DNA of 64,000 nucleotides, taken from contig JOFO01000028.1 of NCBI GenBank assembly GCA_000721275.1, forward strand, positions 39,436 to 103,435, in the 5' to 3' direction. Of this stretch, positions 36,444-45,639 are shown one piece after another. Position numbers and translations under genes: made by a program. Every line of letters begins with the position of its first letter. Positions within the stretch are counted from its first letter, which is position 1. Origin of the DNA: Microtetraspora glauca (GTDB taxonomy: Bacteria > Actinomycetota > Actinomycetes > Streptomycetales > Streptomycetaceae). The notes under the pieces were generated by a model that was not told the DNA's origin, did not search any database, and saw only the letters and a list, made by a program, of their open reading frames with translations.

Positions 36444-39125
36444 ATGGGTGAGCACCGTGCTCCGGCGACACCGTCCCGCCAGTTCCCCCCGGTCCCGGAG
36501 AGTGTCGCCCGGGCCCGGCGCTTCGTGCGGGACGCGCTCTCCGGTGCCGTCTCGGAGGACGCGCCCGCGGCGGAGGGCGTGCCAGGGCGGGAGGACACAC
36601 CCCGCTCGGAGGACGCGCCTCGCCCGGAGGACGCGCCCGGCCTCGTCGACACCGCCGAGCTGCTGGTGAGCGAGCTGGTGACCAACGCGCTGCTGCACGC
36701 GCGGACCGAGATCGAGGTCTCCGTGCGGACGGCCGGGCCCGGAGGGCACGTCCGCGTGACCGTCCGGGATGGGCGGCCGTCGCGTGTTCTGGTGCCGCAG
36801 GAGTGCCCCCCGTACGCCGGTACGGGGCAGGGCCTGGCGCTCGTCGCCCGGCTGGCGGCACGGTACGGCGTCGACACGGGCGACGAGGCCAAGGCGGTGT
36901 GGTGCGAGCTGGGACCGGACGGGACGCCGCCGTCCTCCGCCTGGGAGCTTCCCCCGCCGGCCGCCGCGTCGGCCCCTACCGTCACGCTCGTCGACGTACC
37001 GGGGGCGCTGTACTCCGCCGCGCAGCAGCACCGGCACCTGCTGCTGCGCGAGCTGGAGCTCGCCTCCGCGGCGGGCGCGGACCTCGTGCCGCGGCCGGAT
37101 CTCGTCACCGCCCACGACGTCAGCAACGCGATCAGCGGAGCCGTCGCCTCGGCGCTGCGCCACGAGCCCGCCGAGGGCGAGATCCGCTCCCTGCCGCTCG
37201 CGCTGCCCGCCGACGTGGCACCCGCCGTCGAGACGCTGAGCCGCGTGCTGGAGGCGGCGGAGCAGGCGGCCCGGGACGAGCGGCTGCTGGCCCTGCCGGC
37301 CCTCCCGCGCAGCCGGGTCTTCCACCGGTGGCTGTTCGACGAGATCACCGGGCAGCTCGCGGGCGCCCACCCGACCGCGTGGACCGTGGTGCCGCGCGAG
37401 CCGGGCGCCGGGCCGGCGGAGCTGGTGCCGTGGGACGCCGCGCCCGTCCAGACCAGCCGGGCACCGACGATCGCCGCCGACGAGCAGAACCGCATCATCG
37501 CGGTGAACGGGCCCGCCGCCGACCTCCTGGGGTGGCACGCGGACGAGCTCGTGGGGCAGCGGCTCACCGCCATCATCCCGGAGCACCTGCGCGAGCGGCA
37601 CATCACGGCCTTCACGTCCCTGCTGCTCAGCGGGGAGCCCCGCATCCTGGGCCGCTCCGTCCCGCTGCCCGCGCTGCACCACGACGGGTCGCTCGTGCCC
37701 GTCCGGCTCTTCCTCCAGACGCAGGAGACGGCGGACGGCCGCACCGTGTTCGTCGGCCAGCTCTCGCCTCGCGCCGCCGTACCCAGCGGTTCCCAGCCGC
37801 GCCGCCCCGGCGACCGGCGCCCGGCCGCCGCGCGGCCGGAGGCCGGCGGGCCGCGGGCCGACGAGGTGCCGCCCGCCCTGGACCGGGAGTCGCTGCTGGC
37901 GGAGACCGGTGCGGCGATCAGCAACGCGTACGGTCTCGACGACGTCCTCCAGAAGGTCTGCCAGATCCTCACCCGCCGGCTCGCGAACTGGTGCGCCGTC
38001 GACCTCTTCACCGAGGACGGGCGCGTCGAGCGGGCCTGCGTGGTGCACCGCGACGCCGGCGCGCCGCACGCGGAGGACTTCGAGGGCACCCTGCCGCCGC
38101 TCACGGAGGCGGCGCGGGGGCCCCTCGCCCGGGCGCTCAGCGGCGCCGGCCCGCTGCTGCTCACCGAGCCGCCGGCCCCCGAGGCGGAAGGAGCGCTGGA
38201 CGCGGACTTCGGCGGCCTGTTCGCACGGCTCGGCGCGCGCAGTGCCGTCGTCACCCCGCTGCGCGCCCGGCAGGAGACCATCGGCGCGCTGACCGTGGCC
38301 CGGACGGGCGCGGACGGGCCGTTCACCGAGGAGTACCTGCCGCTCGTGGACGAGCTGGGCCGCGCGATGGCACTGGGCGTGGACAACGCGCGCCTCTACC
38401 ACGACACCCGGAACATCGCCGAACGGCTGCAGCGGTCGCTGCTGCCGGTCCTGCCCGAGGTGCCGCACCTGGACCTGGCGGCCCGGTACGCCGCGTCGTC
38501 GGCCACCGCGCAGGTCGGCGGCGACTGGTACGACGGCTTCGTCCTGCCGAGCGGCGGCACGGCGCTGGTCATCGGCGACGTGACCGGGCACAACCTGGAC
38601 GCGGCGATCGCCATGAGCCGGCTGCAGAGCATGCTGCGCGGGATCGCCGTCGACCGCCAGGAGCCGCCGGAGACCGTGCTGCGCCGTCTCGACATGGCGA
38701 ACCACACCCTGCACCAGGAGGCGACCGCGACCTGCGTCTACGGTGTGATCAAGGGCCCGGAGGAGGGCCCGTGGGACCTGGTGCACTCCTCGGCCGGGCA
38801 CCTGCCGCCGCTGCTCGTCACGGACGACGGCCACGCCCGCTTCCTGGAGGACGGCGCGGGGTTGCTGCTCGGCATGGACCCGGACATGATGCGCGCCAGC
38901 GCGCACGACGCGGTGCCCGCGAACGCGACGGTCCTGCTGTACACGGACGGGCTCATCGAGCGCCGCGACGAGTCGCTGACCGACGCCCTGGAGCGGCTGC
39001 GCCTGCACGCCGCCGGGCTGGCGCGCGAACCGCTCGACGTGTTCTGCGACGAGCTGCTGATCGGCCTCGGCGCCGACAGCACCGACGACATCGCGATCCT
39101 CGCGGCCCGCCCGACGCGTCCGTGA
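36444..39125 (+). CDS. Multidomain SpoIIE phosphatase: HATPase-PAS-GAF-PP2C
   Basis: An 893-residue protein; I chose the ATG at 36444. Domains in order: an RsbW-like ATPase (about 60-140: SELVTNALLHARTEIEV, then GTGQGLALVARLAARYGV), a helical region (150-330), a PAS domain (330-440: IAADEQNRIIAVNGPAADLL), a GAF domain (485-640), and a SpoIIE/PP2C phosphatase (665-890: GGDWYDGFVLPSGG, VIGDVTGHN, LYTDGLIE, STDDIAIL). It combines an anti-sigma kinase and a phosphatase in one polypeptide with two sensory domains, a form common in Streptomyces, and should set the phosphorylation of a STAS protein. A run of near-identical SEDAP/PEDAP segments lies near residue 50. Confidence 0.92.
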   Translation: MGEHRAPATPSRQFPPVPESVARARRFVRDALSGAVSEDAPAAEGVPGREDTPRSEDAPRPEDAPGLVDTAELLVSELVTNALLHARTEIEVSVRTAGPGGHVRVTVRDGRPSRVLVPQECPPYAGTGQGLALVARLAARYGVDTGDEAKAVWCELGPDGTPPSSAWELPPPAAASAPTVTLVDVPGALYSAAQQHRHLLLRELELASAAGADLVPRPDLVTAHDVSNAISGAVASALRHEPAEGEIRSLPLALPADVAPAVETLSRVLEAAEQAARDERLLALPALPRSRVFHRWLFDEITGQLAGAHPTAWTVVPREPGAGPAELVPWDAAPVQTSRAPTIAADEQNRIIAVNGPAADLLGWHADELVGQRLTAIIPEHLRERHITAFTSLLLSGEPRILGRSVPLPALHHDGSLVPVRLFLQTQETADGRTVFVGQLSPRAAVPSGSQPRRPGDRRPAAARPEAGGPRADEVPPALDRESLLAETGAAISNAYGLDDVLQKVCQILTRRLANWCAVDLFTEDGRVERACVVHRDAGAPHAEDFEGTLPPLTEAARGPLARALSGAGPLLLTEPPAPEAEGALDADFGGLFARLGARSAVVTPLRARQETIGALTVARTGADGPFTEEYLPLVDELGRAMALGVDNARLYHDTRNIAERLQRSLLPVLPEVPHLDLAARYAASSATAQVGGDWYDGFVLPSGGTALVIGDVTGHNLDAAIAMSRLQSMLRGIAVDRQEPPETVLRRLDMANHTLHQEATATCVYGVIKGPEEGPWDLVHSSAGHLPPLLVTDDGHARFLEDGAGLLLGMDPDMMRASAHDAVPANATVLLYTDGLIERRDESLTDALERLRLHAAGLAREPLDVFCDELLIGLGADSTDDIAILAARPTRP

Positions 39126-39153
39126 GGCGATCCCTGGAGGTGCCCAAAATCCC

Positions 39154-42100
39154 TCAGCACAGCGTCCGGTAGGGCGTGCCGAGGACGTACGTCCGCCATT
39201 CCTCCGGGGTGATGTCCCGGCCCGCGCGGGCGCACACCGCTGCCGCCGCCGGCTCGGCGCCGAGCCGGAGGGGCAGCGCGTGGGCGCCGGCCAGGACGCG
39301 GAGGGTGCGGTCCTGGCCGAAGGCGAGGACGTCGACGGGCCGGCCGCCGGTCTCCAGCGGCTGCCCCAGGGCGGTGCGGGCCCCGACGTCCCACAGTTGC
39401 ACGCGGTTCCCGTCCGTCACGGAGGCCAGGAGCGTGCCGTCGTGGGAGAAGACCGGCTCGTCGGCGGAGTCGACGGTTCCGGTGAAGGGGCGGGGACGGC
39501 CGCCCGGCAGCTGGGCGACGCGCTGCCGGGCCGCGCCGTCCCACAGTTCGACGGTTCCGGTGGCGCGGGTCAGGGCGAGGTGGCGGCCGTCCGGCGAGAA
39601 GGCGAGGGCGCGCACGCTGCCGCCCCAGCCGGCGGTGCGGACGCGGCCGGTGGCCAGGTCGAGGATCTGGCCGGAGGTCAGGGCGAAGGTGCGGTTGTCG
39701 GGGCTGAACCGGCCGTACGCCGTGACGTCGGCGAAGCGGCGGAGCTCCTTGCGTGCCCGCACGTCCCACACCTGCACCAGGCCGTCGTCCCCGTCGGCCA
39801 GCCCGCCGTGCACGACGTAGGCGGAGAGGTGGCGGCCGTCGGGTGAGAGGGTGAGGCGGCGTACGGTGTCGTCGGCGGGCTCGAAGCGGTGGATCTCCGC
39901 GTTCCTGCGGGTGTCCCACACGACGACGAACTGGCGTTCCCGGTCGTCGAAGTCGGTGAAGGCGAGCACGTCGCCGTCGTGGTCGAGCGCGTTGGCGACG
40001 TGACGGGTGGGCAGGTCCCGCCAGCGCTGCGGGACGGTCCGCACGGTGCGTCCGGTCCGCAGGTCGACGATCCGCTGCCGCATCCGCGTGTAGCCCTCGC
40101 GGACGACGGCGGTGCCGCCGTCCGCGGACGCGGCGGCCGTGACGGTGTGGGCGCGGGTGGGGTCGTCGTCGGTGCCGTCCGGGGCGGCGGGCACGGCGGC
40201 GGCGGAGGTGAGGAGGGAGACGTCGACGCGGCGCAGCTGGTCGTCCGCCGGGGTCATCACGAGCAGGCTCTTCGTCGGTTCGTGCAGGGCGAATTCGACC
40301 TGGGAGGTGTCGTCGCCCTCCTTCGTGAGGGCGGTGACGGTGGTGAGGTGCGTGCCCGTCCCGCTGTCCCAGATCCCGATGTCGCCGCTCGTGGTGACCC
40401 CCAGGAAGTAGCGGCCGTGCGAGCTGAACCGTCCTGCCTGGATGCCGTCCTGGACGTCGCTCAGCCGCACGAAGGCGGCGGCGCCTCCGGTCGCGGTGTT
40501 CCACAGGGCGACCGTGGTGTACAGGTTCCCCTGGCTCTGCCCTCCCGGTCCCGTCCCGCCGGGGCCCCGGTGCAGGCGGGCAACCCTGGAGCCGTCCGGG
40601 CTGAAGACGGTGTCGCCGCGGCAGCGTCCCCGCTCGAAGCCGTCGAGCCGGGTCGTCGCGGTCGTTCCGGACATGCGCAGGACGTCGGTGCCGCGGGCGT
40701 CGCACGCGAGCACCCGGCCGGTGGGCGACACCGTGCCCCGTACGGGTGCGACGATCCGTCTCCCGGCGTCCCACAGCACCGTCGTGTCGTCCGTGCGCCG
40801 CTCGACCACCTGGCCGCGATTGGTCAGGGACAGCACCGCTCCCGCGGCCTCGTCCGTCGTCACGGCGAACGGCGCCCCCCGGTGCCGTCCGGTCGCGCCG
40901 TCGACCACCTGGACGCGCCGGGCGTCGGTCCGCCGGAGGAACAGCCGCCCGTCCGGGCTGACGGCCGGCGGGGCGCCCTCGGTCCAGCTGTACGTCCCGG
41001 GCAGGACGCGGGCGGCGCGCCGGTCCGACGGTGCCGCGGGACGGGGCCCGGCGAGGTCGGTGAGGGTCGTGCGGTCCGGTCCGTACACCACGAGACCGGT
41101 GCCGGACGGGGTGAGGGTCCTGCCGGACAGCATGCCGCCGTTGCCGCGGGGCAGCGTGACGGTCTCGACGGTGCGCTGGGTGAGGGAGCCGTACAGCGCG
41201 CCGAGGGCTTCGGGGACGGGGGCGATCCGGTAGGCGGCGAGGCCGAGGAGCATCGCGGTGCCGGGTTCGGTCTCGCGCAGGCTCTGGGCGGTCTGCGCGA
41301 CCGTACGGGCCTGGGCTTCGGCCCGGCGGCGGTCCGCCTCGGCCTGCCGGGCGTCGGCCTCGCGGTTCTGCAGGTACGCCACGGCGCCCCCGAGCAGGGC
41401 GAGGACGGTGACGACGGCGAGCCCGGCCAGGAGCTGGCGCCGGCGACGGACGGCGCGGGCCGCGACCGTGCGGGCCCGGGTGAGGTGGCGGAGTTCGGCG
41501 GGGTTGGGGCGCAGGCCGTCGGGAGCGGTGGCGAGCCAGTCGAGCAGCGTACGCAGGTCGGACCCGGCGAGCAGGTCCTCGTCCCGTCCGCCGTGCGCGA
41601 GCCAGCGGCCGGTGGCGCGGGCGAGGTGCTGGAGGTGGACGCGGGAGGTGCGGTGGCCGTCGGCCCACCCCCGCAGCCGGGACCAGGCGGGGACGAGGGC
41701 GGCGCTGACGGGGCGCACCCCGCCGTCGGCGTCGGCGACGAGGATGCCGGCGGCGGCAAGGTCGTCGACGGCGGTGGTCATGGCGCTCCGCTCGGCGGCC
41801 GGGCGGCCGTCGAAGAGCTCGGCGCGGGACGCGGTGCGCACGCCGTCCTGGGAGCCGTCGCCGGCGTCGCCCGGGACGACCGTCCGCAGCAGCAGCTCGA
41901 ACGCCGCTTCCCGGGCCGGTGGCGGCAGCGCGGCGTAGGCGTCCTCGGCGCGCTCGCCGAGGGGCGCGACGGTGAAAGTGGAGGCGGGGAGGAGGGAGTG
42001 GTCGGCCTGCCGGGCGCCGGCCCGCAGCAGATCCGTTCCCTCCGCGGCTTCGTCGTCGAGGGCGCTTCCGCTCGGGGTTCCGGGCGCGGTGGCCCGGACG

Positions 42101-42885
42101 AGGCGGAGCAGCAGGTCCTGGCTGTGGGGGCGCCGGGCCGGGTCCTTCGCCAGGGCCGCGGCCACCAGGGGACGCAGGCGGGCGTCGACGGCGGACAGGT
42201 CGGGGTCGACGGCGGCGGTGCGGTACGTGGCTTCCGCGACGTTGGCGCCCCGGAACGGCTCGGTGCCGGTCGCGGCGTACAGGACGACGGCACCCCAGGC
42301 GAAGACTTCGGAGGCGGGGGTGGCGCGCCGGCCGCCGAGCACTTCGGGGGCCATGTAGCCGAAGGTCCCCATGAGGGCGCCGGTGGCGGTGAGGGACATG
42401 TCGGGGGTGCGGGCGATGCCGAAGTCGATGATGCGCGGCCCGTCCGGTCCGAGCAGCACGTTGCCCGGCTTCAGGTCGCGGTGGACGACGCCCGCGGCGT
42501 GGATGGCGGACAGGGCGGTCGCCGCGCCCGTCGCGAGCCGCCACGTCGCGTCCGGGTCGAGCGGCCCGCCGGTGCGCACGGCCTCCGCGAGCGTCGGCCC
42601 GGGAACGTACTCGCTGACCAGGTAGGGGACGTCCCCCTGCACGGAGGCGTCGAGCACGCGGGCGGTGCAGAAGGGTGCGACGCGGCGGGCCGCCTCCGCC
42701 TCCTTGGCGAACCGGTCGCGGACGAACGGCCCGGCGTCCCGGCGCAGCAGCTTCAGCGCGACGCGTGCGCCCGCCGCGTCGTACGCCTCGTAGACCACGC
42801 CCTGCGCTCCGGCGCCCAGCCTGGCGGCGAGCCAGTACCCTCCGACGCGCTCCAGGTCCTCCGGCCCTAACGGCGATCCGGTCAC
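39154..42885 (-). CDS. Ser/Thr protein kinase with WD40-repeat C-terminus
   Basis: A 1243-residue protein. The kinase domain spans 15-275: GAGAQGVVYEAYD, Lys45, HRDLKPGN (Asp137), DFGIARTPD. A roughly 200-residue region with a winged-helix/nSTAND-tail look (SALVPAWSRLRGWADGHRTSRVHL) leads to a membrane helix at about 478-500 and a coiled coil rich in Arg/Ala/Glu (500-530). About 700 residues of WD40 propeller blades follow (DLATGRVRTAG..., LAFSPDGRHLALTRATGTVELWDG, FSHDGTLLASV). The propeller probably faces outward and senses a ligand or protein. It converges on the phosphatase gene and diverges from the kinase gene at 43216. Confidence 0.92.
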   Translation of the reverse strand: MTGSPLGPEDLERVGGYWLAARLGAGAQGVVYEAYDAAGARVALKLLRRDAGPFVRDRFAKEAEAARRVAPFCTARVLDASVQGDVPYLVSEYVPGPTLAEAVRTGGPLDPDATWRLATGAATALSAIHAAGVVHRDLKPGNVLLGPDGPRIIDFGIARTPDMSLTATGALMGTFGYMAPEVLGGRRATPASEVFAWGAVVLYAATGTEPFRGANVAEATYRTAAVDPDLSAVDARLRPLVAAALAKDPARRPHSQDLLLRLVRATAPGTPSGSALDDEAAEGTDLLRAGARQADHSLLPASTFTVAPLGERAEDAYAALPPPAREAAFELLLRTVVPGDAGDGSQDGVRTASRAELFDGRPAAERSAMTTAVDDLAAAGILVADADGGVRPVSAALVPAWSRLRGWADGHRTSRVHLQHLARATGRWLAHGGRDEDLLAGSDLRTLLDWLATAPDGLRPNPAELRHLTRARTVAARAVRRRRQLLAGLAVVTVLALLGGAVAYLQNREADARQAEADRRRAEAQARTVAQTAQSLRETEPGTAMLLGLAAYRIAPVPEALGALYGSLTQRTVETVTLPRGNGGMLSGRTLTPSGTGLVVYGPDRTTLTDLAGPRPAAPSDRRAARVLPGTYSWTEGAPPAVSPDGRLFLRRTDARRVQVVDGATGRHRGAPFAVTTDEAAGAVLSLTNRGQVVERRTDDTTVLWDAGRRIVAPVRGTVSPTGRVLACDARGTDVLRMSGTTATTRLDGFERGRCRGDTVFSPDGSRVARLHRGPGGTGPGGQSQGNLYTTVALWNTATGGAAAFVRLSDVQDGIQAGRFSSHGRYFLGVTTSGDIGIWDSGTGTHLTTVTALTKEGDDTSQVEFALHEPTKSLLVMTPADDQLRRVDVSLLTSAAAVPAAPDGTDDDPTRAHTVTAAASADGGTAVVREGYTRMRQRIVDLRTGRTVRTVPQRWRDLPTRHVANALDHDGDVLAFTDFDDRERQFVVVWDTRRNAEIHRFEPADDTVRRLTLSPDGRHLSAYVVHGGLADGDDGLVQVWDVRARKELRRFADVTAYGRFSPDNRTFALTSGQILDLATGRVRTAGWGGSVRALAFSPDGRHLALTRATGTVELWDGAARQRVAQLPGGRPRPFTGTVDSADEPVFSHDGTLLASVTDGNRVQLWDVGARTALGQPLETGGRPVDVLAFGQDRTLRVLAGAHALPLRLGAEPAAAAVCARAGRDITPEEWRTYVLGTPYRTLC

Positions 42886-43215
42886 CTGCTGACTCCCCCC
42901 TGTCGGAATCCGCGGGGGGACCCCGCCGCGGGAACGGCGGGGCCACCACCAGCGGTACGCGGCGGATCATCCTCCCTCACGCGGCCCTCCACCGCCAGCG
43001 GCGTGCGCCCGATGGCTGAGCGCGGGGTCAGGCGGCCCCGCCGACCTCGTGCATGGCGGGATGCGGTCGATGTATGACGCGTTCTCGCTTCTTCCATACG
43101 CGGCGAACATCCGGCCTGATACGACGGATTGACGGCCAGTCAGCTCGGCGGAACTGTAGGCCGCGTCGGTGACGTCTGCCGCAGTGGTGCGGCCACGGGG
43201 ATGGGGGACTGGCGG
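42886..43215. other. Divergent intergenic region between two kinase genes
   Basis: 330 bases without a convincing gene. It should hold the promoters of both kinases. An inverted repeat (arms 42921-42928 and 42935-42942, CCCCGCCG and complement) lies near the WD40 kinase start. The stretch 43080-43130 is relatively A/T-rich (TCTTCCATACG, GATACGACGG) and may carry a promoter, but I cannot define its elements. Confidence 0.5.
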
Positions 43216-45639
43216 ATGGGCGAGCAGCGACCGGGCCGGGGCGGGGCGGGGGCGGAGGACGTGACCGTCGCGCTGCCGGCCACCGTCGGACCGTACGTGG
43301 TGATGCGGGAGCTCGGCAGCGGCGGGATGGGCGTCGTGTCGCTGGGGCGGATGGCGTCGGGGCGGCTGGTCGCGGTCAAGCAGGTGCGCGAGGAGTACGC
43401 GGACGACCCCGCCTTCCGCAGCCGCTTCCGGCGCGAGGTGGCCGCGGCCCGCCGGGTCAGCGGCGTGTACACGGTTCCGGTCGTGGACGCCGACACCGAG
43501 GGCCCCCGTCCCTGGGTCGCCACCTCGTACGTGCCGGCGCCCTCGCTCGACGAGGCCGTGCGGCTCTGCGGCAGCTTCCAGGAGCCGGCGCTGCGGGCGC
43601 TGGGCACCGCCCTCGCGGAGGCGCTGCAGGTCATCCACGCGGCCGGGGTGGTGCACCGCGACGTCAAGCCGGGCAACGTGCTGCTGTCCGCGGACGGGCC
43701 CCGGGTGATCGACTTCGGCATCAGCAAGGCCGTGGACTCCGGCGCCACCCGGCTGACCGGCACCGGCACCGTGATCGGCTCCCCCGCCTTCATGGCGCCC
43801 GAGCAGATCGCCTCCTCCCACGACGCGGGACCGGAGGCGGACGTCTTCGCCCTGGCCGGCGTGCTGGTGTACGCGGCGTGCGGCGAGGGGCCATTCGGCC
43901 CGGGCGACGAGGGGACGCTGCACCGCGTCCTACATGCCGAGCCCGACCTGCATGGCGTACCGCGGGCCCTGCACCCGTTGCTCTCCCACTGCCTGGACAA
44001 GTCCCCGTCCCGCCGGCCCCCGCTGGCGGAGGTCCTGGCCGCGCTGGCGCCCGCCGACCCGGCGGACCTCCAGGTCCCGGCCCTGCGGGAGGAGTGGGCG
44101 CGCCGGGCGGAGGAGGCGGAGCTGCTCGCGGTCGCGCCGCCGCCGCCCGGGACGCCGCCCGGCGGTCCGCGGCCGGCGCGTCCCGGGCGGCGGAGGTTCC
44201 TGATCGGCTCGCTGGCCGCGCTGGGCGTCGTGGCCGCCGGTTCGGCCGCCGCGGTGTACCTGGCGGACGGTTCCGAAGGCTCCCCGGACTCCCGGGGTTC
44301 CGGGAACGCCCCGGGCTCCCCCGCGGCGGACAGCGGGAAGCCGCTGGGCCGCCGGGTCCCCACCGTCACGTTCACCGATCCGCCCGCGCCGCTGTGGTCG
44401 ACGCCGCTGCCGATCACCGTCGCCGTGCCGCAGCTGCACGCCTACGGAGGGACACTGCTCCTCCACCAGGGCGGCTACGCGGCCGTCGCCTTCGACCCGG
44501 CGCGGGGCGCCGTGCGCTGGCGGCACGGCGGGCTCGGCAGGAAGGGGGCCGGTTCTCCCGGCCCGGAGCCCCTCGGGGCCGGCGGCAGGGTCGTCGGACC
44601 CGTCGAGGGGGGCGTCCTGGTCGCGGGCATGAGCACCGACCTCCGCTCCGCCGGGCAGTACTACGTGGCGGTGGCCGACCCGGCCACCGGCCGGACGAGG
44701 TCCAGGACCTCCCTGGGCAGGGCGGTCCATCTCAGCATGCTGCTCGCGACGCACGGCACGGTCGCGTACTGCACGGTCACGAGTTACGGGGACGGCATCA
44801 AGCTGCCCTCCCCCGGCCGGACGCCCACGTTCGAGTACTCCCAGAAGATCGCCGCCATCGAGCTGAACAGCGGGCGGATCCGCTGGCAGAAGGACCTCGC
44901 CTCCGACTCGGTCTTCGGCATGGGCTTCGCCGCCGACCGGCACGGCTTCTACTACGGCGAGGGCACCGACGACGGCCTGACCCTCCACGCCCTCGCCGCG
45001 GCCGACGGGAAGTCCCGGTGGTCCGTGAAGGTGCCCGCCGACCCCGACAGCAGTCTCCCGCCAGCCATGCAGGCCGGCGGCGGACAGCTCGTCTCCTCGC
45101 TCACGGCGGCGGGCGACCTGCTCCTCGCGGTGAACCTGAAGGGGGGCCTGACCGCGCACGACGCCAGGACCGGGACCCGCCGCTGGTCGGTGCCGATGAC
45201 CGCGGCCTCCGCTCCCGGCGTGGTCGGCGATCTGGTGCTCACCAACGACCTGACGCAGGTGCACGCCGTCGAACTGCGGACGGGCAAGGTGCGCTGGCGC
45301 GTCGCGAGTCCCGTCAACCTCGCCCCGTCCCTCGGCTTCGGCCCCACGCTCGTCGCCACGAAGGACGTCACCGCCGTCCTGTTCTCCCCCTTGCAGATGG
45401 ACGCGAAGGGCGGCTTCTCCACGGACGCCCAGCGGGGCGCCCTCGTGCTGCGCACCTCCGACGGCAAGCAGCTGTGGGCGCTCCGGGAGAATCCGCGGTC
45501 CGTGCCCTCCCCGTCGCCCACCGCCATCGGCAGCGGGGTGCCGTCGGGGTACGAGATGTGGGGCGTCGCCGCCCAGGGCTCCACCGTGTTCCTCGCCGAC
45601 AGCGACCGGGTCCGGGCCTACCGGGCCGACCCGAGGTGA
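43216..45639 (+). CDS. Ser/Thr protein kinase with PQQ-like beta-propeller
   Basis: About 807 residues from the ATG at 43216 (GGGGGA 7 bases upstream); an ATG at 43201 is an alternative. Kinase domain 25-285: GSGGMGVVSLG, Lys55, HRDVKPGN, DFGISKAVD. A membrane helix lies near 330-352 after GRRRFLIGS. The C-terminal 440 residues are PQQ/PQQ_2 propeller blades with repeated GxxRW segments (RGAVRWRHG, SGRIRWQKDL, DGKSRWSVKV, TGTRRWSVPM, TGKVRWRVA). Such kinases read an outside signal through the propeller. The stop overlaps the start of a similar kinase, so the two are coupled. Confidence 0.92.
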   Translation: MGEQRPGRGGAGAEDVTVALPATVGPYVVMRELGSGGMGVVSLGRMASGRLVAVKQVREEYADDPAFRSRFRREVAAARRVSGVYTVPVVDADTEGPRPWVATSYVPAPSLDEAVRLCGSFQEPALRALGTALAEALQVIHAAGVVHRDVKPGNVLLSADGPRVIDFGISKAVDSGATRLTGTGTVIGSPAFMAPEQIASSHDAGPEADVFALAGVLVYAACGEGPFGPGDEGTLHRVLHAEPDLHGVPRALHPLLSHCLDKSPSRRPPLAEVLAALAPADPADLQVPALREEWARRAEEAELLAVAPPPPGTPPGGPRPARPGRRRFLIGSLAALGVVAAGSAAAVYLADGSEGSPDSRGSGNAPGSPAADSGKPLGRRVPTVTFTDPPAPLWSTPLPITVAVPQLHAYGGTLLLHQGGYAAVAFDPARGAVRWRHGGLGRKGAGSPGPEPLGAGGRVVGPVEGGVLVAGMSTDLRSAGQYYVAVADPATGRTRSRTSLGRAVHLSMLLATHGTVAYCTVTSYGDGIKLPSPGRTPTFEYSQKIAAIELNSGRIRWQKDLASDSVFGMGFAADRHGFYYGEGTDDGLTLHALAAADGKSRWSVKVPADPDSSLPPAMQAGGGQLVSSLTAAGDLLLAVNLKGGLTAHDARTGTRRWSVPMTAASAPGVVGDLVLTNDLTQVHAVELRTGKVRWRVASPVNLAPSLGFGPTLVATKDVTAVLFSPLQMDAKGGFSTDAQRGALVLRTSDGKQLWALRENPRSVPSPSPTAIGSGVPSGYEMWGVAAQGSTVFLADSDRVRAYRADPR

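Noticed and set aside
39889..42870. A 993-codon plus-strand frame opposite the WD40 kinase
   Set aside because: Val/Gly/Arg repeats mirror the kinase codons; no domain is recognisable.
38738..42970. A 1410-codon open frame on the minus strand overlapping the WD40 kinase gene
   Set aside because: Arg/Pro-rich shadow in another frame of the kinase gene.
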